Part shown: positions 45,901 to 57,277 of the stretch, in pieces | Position numbering within the stretch: position 1 is the stretch's first letter | How the letters are laid out: each line of letters begins with the position of its first letter | NCBI GenBank assembly: GCA_963669155.1 | Contig: OZ022584.1 | Location: forward strand, 5,236,224 to 5,300,223 | Length of the DNA stretch: 64,000 bases | Source: Arbacia lixula | Lineage: Eukaryota; Echinodermata; Echinoidea; Arbacioida; Arbaciidae | Direction: 5' to 3' | Notes under the pieces: model-generated | The model's input: only the letters and a program-made list of their open reading frames with translations | What the model was told of the DNA's origin: nothing | The model's database searches: none | Position numbers and translations under genes: made by a program

Positions 45901-46855
45901 GGGGGTTTGACGGAGCTTGGAACAGCTGACGCGCGCTTTACGATCAATGTCATACGCACAAAGTTGTCAGTGATCCGAGGTTGGCGTACAGCACGCACCC
46001 TGTAGTTGATGTACACACTGCGTTCGTGAGTGTGCTAGGAAGCTTTGCTGCGATTGGAGGAGAAGTTTATAGCGACAACGTTCAACCCGCTAACCGAGGT
46101 TCGTAGTAAAACTTTTTACGTTGAGCGCTCAGTGCATGCATGCATATCGTATGCACACTCCATGTGTGGATCCGGGTTCCCGCGCCCATCATCATCCCTC
46201 GTATTTTGTGATGCAGTTCGCGTACCGTGCCGTCTCTCCATCCCCGTACGATCGGCCAACAACAACATCACGGTGTCGTTCTATTTTTCCGAAGGATGAA
46301 ATTTGATCATCGCATCTCAGCTCGCTTGCGTTTATTGTGTGTGTGGCACTACCGAGTTACAGTAGACTTCTAGATGAGGTGGTCGTGGTAGTTGTGTAAT
46401 TTGGCTGTGGACTTGTCACTTGTGGTTTGCCATTAACAACACTTTGTAAGGTTATGTTGGTGTCCTGTGGTCTGCGGATCTACAATAATTGTTACCAAGG
46501 TCAAAGACAAAGGTAGGCTAGTCTAACGTCTAACTGAACAACTGAGAGGCAGCTAGCTGTACACTGAAAGTTAGATCTCACTTTCATTAACGTCTTTTGA
46601 GACGTGACTGTTGGGCTTCTCGTGGCGTTTTCTAGGGAGACATTACCACACAGAGGCTGAGCTGTGGACAACCACTTAAGAACGTACCGGGACGGGACTT
46701 AGTCGGGCACCTGCACAAAATCAGACTGTCTGACTGAGTGCATTGAATGCACTTCTTTGATTTTAACAAAACAGACATTTTGCTGTTATGATGTAGCGTG
46801 TTGGGTGAGAGCAGACTTGTACATAATTTTGTGAGGATACATTTTAGATAGAAAC
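45900..46855 (+). promoter_or_regulatory. Promoter and 5'UTR of the lysine/acid-rich protein gene
   Basis: CpG density rises sharply (CGCGC words near 45930; many CpG at 46020-46330) relative to the spacer. It leads to the ATG at 46856, which has A at -3. A donor-like CAAAG|GTAGGC at 46512 could end an untranslated exon, but no matching acceptor is certain. The start site is unknown. Confidence 0.4.
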
Positions 46856-47867
46856 ATGTCGGCTAGTATTGAAATAAACGCGGTCGATGTCGGCCCAAAG
46901 TTTGAGGTGAACTCGAACAACATTTCAGGAGGTGGGACGGATGTTGTCTTGGATGGTCTTGCAAAGAACTCAACAAAAATTGATGGGCAAATGGAACAAT
47001 CTGTAGATGGACCTGTTAAGAAAGTGAACGGTGATGACAATTGTAAAACAGTCGGTATGAATGGAGAAACAGAGACTGGATCGACCACACCGACCCCGAA
47101 TAAGAATGTTGGAGAAGTTAGCGTCGTATTGAATGGTGATGGGGAGCTGCAAGAAAAAGCCAGCGGGTCTGTCAGTGATGGTTCTCCAAAATTGACTGCT
47201 GACGAAAGTTTTAAGATCGATGAAAATTTGCCGCTGACTGACAACTGCAGGAACTCGCCAATTTCGCCAGCGAAAGCTGAAAGTCTTGACGGAGAGACGG
47301 ACAGTATCAGTTCAGGCAAATCACCTAAGAAGAAGAAGGGTTTTCTCTCAGGCGGTTTGCACCTGCACATGCCAAAATTTGGCAGTCGGTTGTCGTTCGG
47401 CAGTGACATCAGCGCAGCAAGCACGGGCAGCGATGGTGAGGGAACCCCTCAGAAAAAGAAGAAGAAGAAGGACAGGAAGAATAAGAAAAGGCAGAATATC
47501 GATGCTGCGGAGTCCCAGGGGGAGCTGGATAACCCCACTCGAAGCGAGTACAGCGAGAGTGTTGCGAGTGAGAGAGTGGATGATTGTGCCGTGTCTGTGA
47601 CCGACACCGGGCTTGACAATGAACCAGAAAACCAACAGGAGATTGCAGAGTTGAGTGACGAGAAGACCCCAGCCCTAGAGAACGTGGGAAAGGAAGAGGA
47701 GAATGTGAGAAAGGAAGGCGAGACTGCTGGAGAAGGGGGTGATGCCAATCCTCAGCCTGAGCCAGAGGAAAGTGCTCCAAGCCCTGGTCCAGAGATTGGG
47801 GACAAGGAGCAGATGGAAGAGAAGGTGACTGAGACAGCTGAGACAGAACCAGTCAATCTGATGAAAG
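46856..47867 (+). CDS. First coding exon of a disordered lysine/acid-rich protein (337 aa, continues)
   Basis: The open frame runs from ATG 46856 to the donor AAAG|GTAAATATG at 47867/47868, ending in phase 1. The extension to TAG at 47968 is intronic in this model. Residues 1-150 are acidic, Ser/Asn/Gly-rich with SPISPAK-type sites. Residues ~157-184 hold SPKKKKGFLSGGLHLHMPKF then GSRLSFGSD, and ~199-212 a second Lys cluster. Such basic clusters with Phe/Leu and Ser resemble membrane or calmodulin-binding effector segments (inference). Residues 215-337 are Glu/Pro-rich. No family is recognised; it could be the variable N-terminal exon of a large scaffold or cytoskeletal protein. The next exon is not confidently found in this window. 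Confidence 0.7.
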
Positions 47868-49167
47868 GTAAATATGCCCTGACCCTTACCTCAAAGAAAA
47901 AAACTAAAATTTTGGTTAGACTGAATATTGCCCTATTTACAATGAACCCTCATTGTGGCTACCTGTAGATCTCTAGTAGAGGTCTAAAGGCCCAAAACCA
48001 CTAAAAATGTACAATTCAGGTTTCGGAATTTTGAAAAAATAAAGTTCCCTAAAAATCATCCAGACAACGAAAAAATGAAAGAAGTGACATTGAATTTTGA
48101 TTAAAAAAATTATAGGCAACAAATGTCGCGAACTTGTTTTTCTATGATATGTTAAGTTGAACATGGTCATTTTACCTCTGTAACTTACGTTACTGTGCTT
48201 ATCTTTAATTGGTCACATTCATTCTTTGAAGAGATGGACAATGCCAATATCCTACCATTATCGGATACTTTCAAACATCTGACCATTCTAATTTCAAAGT
48301 AGCTGACTATACTTTCTATTCATTTTGATGAGTTATTGTTACCGTCAATTATTGTATTGTAATTGTGATCCAGGACGTAAACTAGGCAAGCTAGATTGTT
48401 CTTTATATCATTTGCATTCTATTACATATTACTATTACATAACTTTCATATGCCTACCAAAAGTTATTAGTTGGATTTGTCAAACATATATTCTAAAAAA
48501 AATTCTATCATCAATTGACAAATGAAGAAGCGAGTGTTCAAACTTTGGTAACGTATGTTACGTATATGAGTCACGTATGTTACAAATATTAATCACTAAG
48601 AAGAAGAGTGATTTTAAGAGCTCTTCTAAATATCAACAATACCAACATTGCACGAATGCGTCAATACTTCTGGCAGAAGATTTGTTCAACTGTTATCCGA
48701 TGTCACCGTCTTTAGAGTGATCACACATTTGGCCTAAAAGTGGAAAATGTGAATAATATCATTAAATTCCAAGAGTATATATTATGTCTCAATATGACGA
48801 GCTCCACTGCAAAATTACTTGTCAATGTGACCTGTTTAAAAGCACAATAATACATTTATACAAAAGTCATAAAAGGCATTATCGAGTAACCCAAAGTGTA
48901 TCAGTGTGTAGTATAAATAATGATAACGTATATTTCAATTATTTCCGGATTGAAATAGTAATCTCTCGAAAGTAGAGATGCGTTGAAAGGGCAAGAATTA
49001 TGAATCATACATCGTAACAAAAACACATCAAATGTAAATGTACAAACTGGTCAGTATTTAACCGTAAAATATTTTTATAAGTATGCATCATTATATCTGG
49101 CTTTTAACGTAAAAAAAACATGAAGGATATCACGCGAGCCTGTGAATTTATGAGAACATCATTTCAT

Positions 49168-49174
49168 ACATGTT

Positions 49175-49246
<72 letters not shown>

Positions 49247-49270
49247 TATGCGCGCAAGCGTGTGTGTGTG
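49168..49270. repeat. (TA)n-(TG)n microsatellite
   Basis: An alternating TA tract followed by about 20 TG units, inside the 47989-51736 element. Confidence 0.9.
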
Positions 49271-49779
49271 TACGCAATGAATATCACGAATTTCATTAAA
49301 ACAAATACCAAGAAATGTTTACGTCTTTCAACAACAATAATGCATAGTTTGCATAATAGTCACAACATAAAGAATTGTGAGTTATATCGAAAGAGTAATT
49401 CAACCACAGTCAACGTATATACGTATGTTTCGTAATTGAAGCATTCAAAAGTGGGTACGTGAATACACATTTTCTCACAACTTTGGGGTTGAGAGTAAAA
49501 CTAACGTATAACACCTTGTTATAAATGAAATGCAACAATGATAAACACACAAAGAAAGGCATACCTGTCGTACTTTGCTAGCATTTTTTTCGTTTCTGAA
49601 ACAAATGTAACTTTGCATGTTACACTTTGGAAAAATATAATATGCGCACAATCCATTATTTCCATTGCAAACGCTAAGCAAATGTACAAAAAAGAACAAT
49701 TAAGTGAAAGTTGTAACATAATTAACAGTTACATAATTTCCTCAAACACTTTACTTTGAAGATCATGTGCTCCTTTTCG

Positions 49780-50160
49780 ATTGTAGTGGCTTGCTCAGGT
49801 GAAATACAGAACAGTCTTTTTGATAGACGCCGTGGAGCTTCAATGTGACAAAGTACCTGGTCACGTGCCACCTATAGTTTATTTTCTCTGACCGGCCAAT
49901 TTAAGAACGTGTGTTTTTTTCACCTTCCCACTCCCTGTGACCATAAAACTGATGTGAATATCTTCGTCATCTGCTTCAAGAACTTGACCCACATACCAGT
50001 CCTCATCGTACATAAAGCCGCGACCCAGTCTTCTATCTGATATACTGGCTTCACACTTTGGTTAGAGGACTGTATCATCTCTTTGTTTTGATAGACTTTT
50101 TGTCTCCGGTAGTCGGCCTGAATCTCGGCTCTTGATTTCCCTATTTTTACCTTTTGGATC
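49780..50160 (-). pseudogene. Decayed transposon-encoded protein remnant
   Basis: On the minus strand short pieces look coding. YDEDWYVGQVLEADDED followed by IHISFM (about 49930-50010) resembles the SH3/Tudor-like tail (WYxGxV...F..G..F.WP) common in uncharacterised transposon proteins of marine animals. A basic KSRAEIQADYRRQK piece (about 50090-50150) resembles the AER..YR motif found in the same proteins. A further DQVLCHIEAP-like piece lies at 49800-49860. Pieces are in different frames, so this is not a functional gene. The family assignment is by remembered pattern only. Confidence 0.45.
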
Positions 50161-51740
50161 TAAGGAGTAAAGACACAATTCTCGCATCAGTGAAATCAGA
50201 AAACTCACATTCTCAGTTGGTGATATAAAACACTTATATAATACGTAACCTATGTTACCTCAATTTACGGGGAATCAAGAGTATCATAATTGATTCGAAA
50301 GATTGCGATTGCTTTAACTCTGAAGTAAATAGTATGATAATTGAAATGAAAACATAATTCGCATCATTAATATAATATTTAACATGCAAAGTTAGGATTG
50401 ATTTATAGTCATTGAAACCTACGTTACCACTGTATTCAGGGCAACATTGACATTATTTAACCCCCCAAAGAATGCTCAGAACAAGCCTAAAATTGTAATA
50501 TGTACTTCCTTCTGTTTACTTATGGATAGTAGTCATATTCAGGATAAAACTTTGGCGCTAATTACGACGGTACAGATGCAGATATAAAATTGAAACCTAC
50601 GTTACATGAAGTGAAACCTACGTTACGGTATTGTAAGTACCCTACAGTTACATTAATTTCTAAATAAGATGTAAACTTTCCACTCTTCTCGATAAAATAA
50701 ACATCGAAGAATTTGATTTTATCAAAGGTACCAACATTTGAATGCTATAAGCTGAAACATGAAATTGAAAACATTCGTACCTTTGCTAAGAAATATCTCG
50801 TGCACTCTGTTCACGACCGTGTCATCATTGCAATGCGCCCTCTTGTCGTTTTGACTGTTTCTAAGCAATTATTATGAGAGATGGAGCTAGATAGCACATG
50901 TTAGCGATGATTCCTTGTAACGTTAGCGATTTTGATTCATTTTTTTTTTCCGGCGGTAACGTATGTTGCGGTAACGCAGGTTACATCTGACATTCGATGT
51001 GATTCTCTCAAGCGATTACAAATGACTCATGAAATAAAAACTCGGTACAGAGGTAGGGGTACCAAATGCCTCTGTTTGCTAACAACTTGTAGCATTTCCA
51101 TTCTTAACTTCCCATAACGGTGGCAACGTATGTTTCATTCCTTAACCATACGGTCTGAAACATGCTTGTGTATGAAGCTTTTATTCTTCATTGGATGCTC
51201 ATGTGGCATAACCCCGGGCATAATTAATTTTCACAAGTAATATACGAGATATTTTCTAAGTTTTTAGGATGGATAATGAACAAATCTAATACCAAGGAAT
51301 TTTTAAAACTGGGAATATAAATCACGGTAACGTATGTTTCACATACTTTGCGACAAATTTGATTTGTAAAATAATCAAATTGAATATTTTTCAAATATAT
51401 TAAGTCTTATCTTGCATTGTAGGCATATGACCTTAGCTGTTTTAGAACCAGTTGTAATACGAAAAGAACTTGTTTTTAACTGCATAACATAACAAATCTA
51501 TATATATTTTTGATTTGCGACATGCCGTTTTCGTCGGGATTGCCGTGTTTATGTATTCATAACTTCCGAAAGAATCAAACCTGAAGGTTGAGATTTTCGG
51601 CAGATATAGTTAATAATATACATAAGGTGACTATTAACCCAGAAATACGTTAATTGGGCAATGCTTTATTTTTTCCTTGGTGGAATCATTGCGACACGTT
51701 TTTCACTGAATTGTACATATTTAGTGGTTTTGAGCCTAAA

Positions 51741-54700
51741 GTGTTTTTGAATTAAAATATTTTCAATTGTCTGTAAAGAAGGCCTTGTATAGGGTTTATT
51801 CTTAGTTGTGATTACAGTGTGTAATCAATGCAGAACAGTTAAATAATGTCACAACATGGTTCTGATCATTTTGAGATAATTCCTTGCAGGTATTTTGAAA
51901 TCAAACAAGAATTGGACCCATGGTCAGGGGGAATCAGGGGCCATATACATGAAACCTTACTAAGCCTAGTTAGTTACCAAAGTGCATCGAATGGCATGCA
52001 TTGTAGTAACAAACTAGGCTAGTAAGCTTTCATGAATATGACCACAGCACTCCATTTCTTACAGGTCACACAACAGTCTTCAACTTCAACTACCCCTGCC
52101 CTCATTCATCCTCTTAATATAGGAGCTAAAGAAGTAACAGAACATTGGCACTAACTTATTTGATAGAAGCAGCACATCAGATTTATGTTTGACAATTCAA
52201 TACTATGTGATCATTCAACAGTGCATTTTATGGTAACCAGCACTTGAAACATAGAGAGCATAATTTTTATTACTTGAACATTTTATGAAAAAGTCTTATC
52301 TCAACAATTATATTATAATATTATTATTTTTTTTTTAACAAAAGGAGTAGTAGAATAGATGCCCATATTCAGAAATGGATGCACAATTTTTGAAACCATG
52401 GTGTGCACTTGTAGTTGTACTTCTGGCTTTGCTGTCTCCCTTGTGTATTTGCAAGTTGTGATTTGGGGAGATCTCAGAACTTCTCTCCCAGCCCTCAAAG
52501 TTAAAATATCTCCCAAAACAAGTTGACCCTGCTGTGAAAAATGCAACCAGAGGGCTCTCACTTTGTTGGGATTTTGACCCCAAAGCATATGACCCTGGCC
52601 TTGCCTGAGCTCACAGTGAGAGAGACTGAAGGAGAGGGACAGAGAGAGAGAGAGAGAGAGAGAGAAAAAGGGGGGGGGGGGAGGAGAGGAGGAGGAAGAG
52701 AGACCTCTGAAGAAAAGAGAGGAGAGGGAAATTCCTCACCTTGCTATATGACCTCGAGCTTTATTAAGTGTGAAAAAAAGTCTTGAATTTATACACCTTC
52801 CTTGATCTGGATGAAGGGAGAGGGGGAGGGGGGGGGGGGGGTAGGAGTGGGGGCACAGAAAAAAAAAAAACGTTAACAGGTCACTAATAATAACTTTATA
52901 TGCTGGAAATGACCAGCACAGGAAATAAAATGCAGAGTTTCAGGCATCTCCCTTTTGTTATCTGTGAGAATGAGATGTGTCAACAAGCAGCGTTTACCAA
53001 CAGTTGAGTGCAATTTGCACTGTGTCACTGACCGACATGCTTGTTGTACGACCACAGTTGCCAGGAAATGATAGCTTGTGGCTGTAGGCAGGCAAAGCCG
53101 CAATCTTATGCTTGGCCAGTGGAGAGGATGTGCCAAGCTCTCTACTCTGGAAATGCCGACTGAATTATGATGTAAAATTGATATCCCAAACATTACAAAT
53201 TTGTAATGACAGGAAATTGCTATGTATCAGCCATTAGGGAATACTAGAATGTCATCTACTTTTAGATCAGTTTCTGCAGAAAGGAGAATGTGCACACACA
53301 TTCAGACCTTCAATGCTTTTGTTATTGAGACTACTGATTAGTCATTCTGATGCAAACATTTTGATGAGAAGATCTTATCATCTTGTGAACTTTTTCCAGC
53401 AGCACAGCAGTATTAAAAAACAAATAAACATAAAACATGCACATTGCTCGGTTCTGTAAAATATTGTGTTGGTTGAAATGTAAATAGGCTTGTAAAGTTG
53501 TAAACCTCCATAATAACATCCAGGGGCAAAATATTGATGTACAGTATGCATGTATGTAAATCATCAGTTTAGAGTCAGTCCCTCTTCTTATATAGAAGTC
53601 TTGTTTTTAGATTATGCAGCATACTGTTAATGTACTCTATATTGCCAAACAATTTCCATCCAAGAAAAATCAATCTTGTATTTATAGGTTGTGACACAGA
53701 CTGACCTGGTGCCCTGCAAATTTTCTTAATTGATAATTTTCCGATTACTGGTAACTGGATTATCCTATTAGTTTTATGTGACTATTCAGGGGCCTAATAG
53801 GCCAAATTGGTGTACAAAAATACATTAATTGTTTATTAGACAAAGTGTACATTGGTATCTCTAAGGAACTCAGGCATGGCAACAACCTTTTCTTGTGTGT
53901 GTGTGAGTATGTTGGCATTCACATGTACATGAACTTCCCCTGTGCTTAAGGAAGTGCAGCAGTAATGAATCATGCAAGTTGCATCCTGAGGTACAGTTTA
54001 ATGGGAATACCACAATCCAGTCTACATTGTTTCATGAAAATAGTGTATATTTCCGAGACCAGTGCCGATATCAGGCTTAAAGATGGCCTATCCCTTTTAC
54101 AAACATACGCAAACTTCATGAAAGTTTGCACATATTTAGCACGTGTCTTTAGGATACCAATTGTGAAATTTTAAGGTCAGAGGTACAATAACTCCAGTGG
54201 AATAAGTTAAAATTTAACTAGTTTTCAATGAGATCTGACTATTTTCGTGGTGCGAAAAAAAGAAAGCTCGATCAATTATCGAAGATTATTTCCTCAAATC
54301 CGAATATTACATTTTGTTGATTCCAGGGAAAGATTTTAAAGATTTACAATTATTACATGTACCTGAAGAGATGAGCCATGAGAAGGATCTTAAAAGAAAC
54401 TACATGTATGGTAGATGCTTCACGGATGTGTGTAGACATTGTATTGGGGCAAGAGCAGAAAAAGAATGAGCACCATAGCGTGTCATAGTAGGGGCCCGGG
54501 AGGTGAAGGTGGGCTGTTATAGAAGAACAGAGGCATCTTGTCTTAACAATAGCATAATTTGCGAAATCTTGCAGTCATAGCTTCATAAAATCTTTTCCTG
54601 AAGGAAAAGAGAACAGAGAGAACTCCAACTTCACTTTGCATTTGAAAAGGAGGCTGCATGAGCCTCAGATGGAAACTTCTTCGTACATTCTTTATGTAAA

Positions 54701-56300
54701 ATGTTTTTCATGATTTTTCTTTTAAGTTTCCTTCTACAGTGTAAGTGTTCATATGTCACAATCTATACATGTGTACATGAGATATTGTACCATTTGTGCT
54801 CTATGCAATGTTTTGATAGAATTTGAATTTGTCTGCAAGATGGATACATTCCCTTTAATCTAACTTTTTAAGTCAGGAAAGCGTTCACAGACACCAATAC
54901 TTTAGCAGAAGGGAGGAGAAGGAAGTTTTAAGCAAATACAGAAAATGACCAGAAACTGTCAGCAGTCTACGAGCGAGCGTGCGTTCTTCTCGAGTGGTGT
55001 TCCCCCCTTGCAAGGCCTCCCAGTATCTTGAACTGGAAGCATTTCATATTTTGTTGGGTGGCCAAAACTCCCCCAAAGCTCCTCTTCTGAACTGTACCTC
55101 CATCAAGTTAGGCTCTAGTTCCGAGTCATACCACCATCTAGAAGAAAAAGAGGAGGAAAGTTTGGTTTGCGATTGTCTTTTTTTCCCTGCTAGTGTTTCA
55201 GGTGCAGATTAGAATGTATTGATATGTTTACATGAATAAACGGTCTTATTTCTTTTGCTGAAAGCTGCATTTTAGTGGGTATTTATACTGGGTGGGATTA
55301 GGTATCGCTGATGGTTGTGGATTACCAGGGATCCCTTGTAAATAGGTCAATGAATCCCTCAGGATTTGGATGTGATGAGCACAAGACAGTGAAGAAGATT
55401 CTCATCCTCTCAAGGTAGGAGGTGAATCCGGAAGAACTTTTGAAGCGTATCTTTAAGAAATCTGGAAGGATGTTGAAGAACTCTTCATGTTCTCTTTAAC
55501 CATTTTGTCAAAATTGCACACATGTTCTGAATTGTCTAATGTAAGTGTAGATTAGTGGTTTGGCTTTTATCCACATGAAGCCCTGGATTGAGTCAGTGCA
55601 TGACTCATGAAATCTAGTATCTACATTCTTTATTGTTTTGTCTGTGTACAGTGGTGTACAGGTAAGTAACAAGAGAAAGTGAACATCAATACTCGCCTTA
55701 TCTTTTGCTAAGTTCAAGATAATGTAAGAAGCGTAAGTGTACACATACATACTGTGTAACTTTGCACATGATATTTCAAACTTCAACAAGCCCTGTAAGT
55801 AGTATTGTGGACTTGAGAATGGACTAGTTTCTAATTGAGCAGTTGTTTTTGATCAATTTCGGCATCCCCATCCTGAGGGGCTGTGTGGAGCAACGTAATT
55901 CATGTGGATTTACGCCTTTTGGCTTCACCATTCAGAACAAGGGGTCTTTTGATGTTTGCTTTGTGGAAGAAATCTGTAAAGGGGTCACCCAGGGTCAAGC
56001 AACACAAACTTCTCACTGCCCCCTCCAGGTTCGTTTTGTCAGAAAGCCTGGACTGGAGGAAAGGGGCAAACAGGTTCTGACAACAGCATTTGGGCCATTC
56101 ACACTTGAAGTACTGCGATGTTAGATACTGTGTTTCTATTCACACGTGAGTGAAATGAGTATGACATCACGGTATCCTGTTGATGTGCAAATTACAATCT
56201 ACAGTATAAACATGTGTACTGCTGTAATCAGATGCGATATTACCTATATTCAATACAATTCTAAATGTTCATGTACAGCATGCCAAAAGAGTATCTCCAA
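51741..56300 (+). other. Intron 1 (middle part) of the lysine/acid-rich protein gene
   Basis: No exon is supported. It contains the small foldback at 51937-52042, (GA)n with G runs at 52637-52681 and 52828-52841, and otherwise AT-rich sequence. Open frames at 54979-55212 and 55843-56124 have no matching splice sites or recognisable motif. Confidence 0.45.
51937..52042. mobile_element. Small foldback element
   Basis: A 106-bp hairpin: GGCCATATACATGAAACC, TTACTAAGCCTAGTTAG and GTTAC face GTAACAAACTAGGC, TAGTAAGCTTTCATG and AATATGACC. No other copy was found in the window. Confidence 0.65.
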
Positions 56301-56308
56301 GGGACAAT

Positions 56309-57265
56309 AATTTTCTTACTCCTACCCTTACTCCTACTCTGCCAATCTTTTTTTTCTCTTTTCCCCCTCCTCTCTTTATTTCCCTCTCTCCGCTTATCTC
56401 CCCCCTCTCTGCCCCTCTCTACCCCTATCTACCCCCTTTTACCCTCTCTACACCCCTACCTTTTTCCTCTCTCTCCCTTTTTTCCTCACCCTCTCTCCTC
56501 TTCTCTCCTCTCCCCTCTCCCTCTTTCCTCCCCCTCCCTCCCCTCACCCCCTCTTCCCCCTCTCCCTCACCACCTCTCCCCCCTCTCCCTCTCTCCCTCT
56601 CCCTCCCTCTCTGCCCCTCTCTACCCCTATCTACCCCTTTCTACCCCCTTTTACCCTCTCTACACCCCTACCTTTTTCCTCTCTCTCCCTTTTTCCTCAC
56701 CCTCTCTCCTCTTCTCTCCTCTCCCCTCTCCCTCTTTCCTCCCCCTCCCTCCCCTCACCCCCTCTTCCCCCTCTCCCTCACCACCTCTCCCCCCTCTCCC
56801 TCTCTCCCTCTCCCTCCCTCTCTGCCCCTTTCTTCCCCCTCCCTCTTTCCTCCCCCCTCTCTCCTCCCCCCTCTCTCCTCCCTCTCTTCCCCCCTCTCTT
56901 CCCCCCTCTCCCCCCTCTCCCCCCTCTCTCCCCCTGTCCGCCTCTCCCCCTCTCCCCGTTTTCCTGCTCTCCCTCTCTCTCCCTCTCCCCCTCTCCCCCT
57001 CTCCCTCCTCTCCCCCCTCTCCCCCTCTCTCCCCCTCTCTCCCCCTCTCTCCCCCTCTCTCCCCTCTCTCCCCCTCTCTCCCCCTCTCTCCCCCTCTTTC
57101 CCCCTCTCTCCCCCTCTCTCCCCTCTCTCCCCCTTTCTCCCCCTCTCTCCTCCTCCCCCCTTCTCTCCCCCTCTCCCTCTCATGCCCCATTCTCACCCCT
57201 ATCATGTCCCTCTTGCCTGCTCTCTCATTTCTTCTCTCCCCTTCCGACCTCTCTTTTGATTTCAG
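56309..57265 (+). repeat. ~950-bp pyrimidine tract with internal ~210-bp duplication
   Basis: The plus strand is almost all C and T, mostly CTCTCCCCC-type units. A unit of about 205-212 bp is tandemly duplicated (about 56405-56612 and 56613-56825): CTGCCCCTCTCTACCCCTAT recurs at 56409 and 56611. The tract ends in CTCTTTTGATTTCAG at 57265. Its long open frames (335 aa forward, 181 aa reverse) are artefacts. Confidence 0.9.
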
Positions 57266-57277
57266 ACACTAAAAAAG
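57266..57277 (+). CDS. Candidate 12-base microexon of the lysine/acid-rich protein gene
   Basis: ACACTAAAAAAG lies between TTTTGATTTCAG and GTAGGATAC. Joined in phase 1 to the exon ending at 47867 it would read D-T-K-K and keep phase. The case is splice-site shape plus phase only; chance occurrence is quite possible. Confidence 0.25.

Larger units (their letters stand above)
47989..51736. mobile_element. 3.75-kb TIR element with repeated GTAAC..GTTAC motifs
   Basis: The left end GGCCCAAAACCACTAAAAAT, continuing GTACAATTCA, is inverted at the right end; 28 of 30 bases agree. Both ends are flanked by TAAA (47985-47988 and 51737-51740), a possible 4-bp target duplication. Eleven copies of a 14-bp motif (consensus GTAACRTAKGTTWC) lie at 48180, 48548, 48570 (partial), 50245, 50414, 50592, 50613, 50956, 50971, 51123 and 51327. 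They cluster towards the two ends and are absent from 48600-50240. A decayed minus-strand coding remnant sits at 49780-50160. There is no intact transposase. Confidence 0.75.

Noticed and set aside
46786-47424. 212-residue minus-strand frame opposite the lysine/acid-rich exon, and others at 47286-47780
   Set aside because: They are shadows of the plus-strand coding exon, which has a good start context and donor.
56265-57272. 335-residue Pro/Ser/Leu frame and 181-residue Gly/Arg/Glu reverse frame
   Set aside because: Pyrimidine-only DNA contains no stop codons; composition alone explains them.
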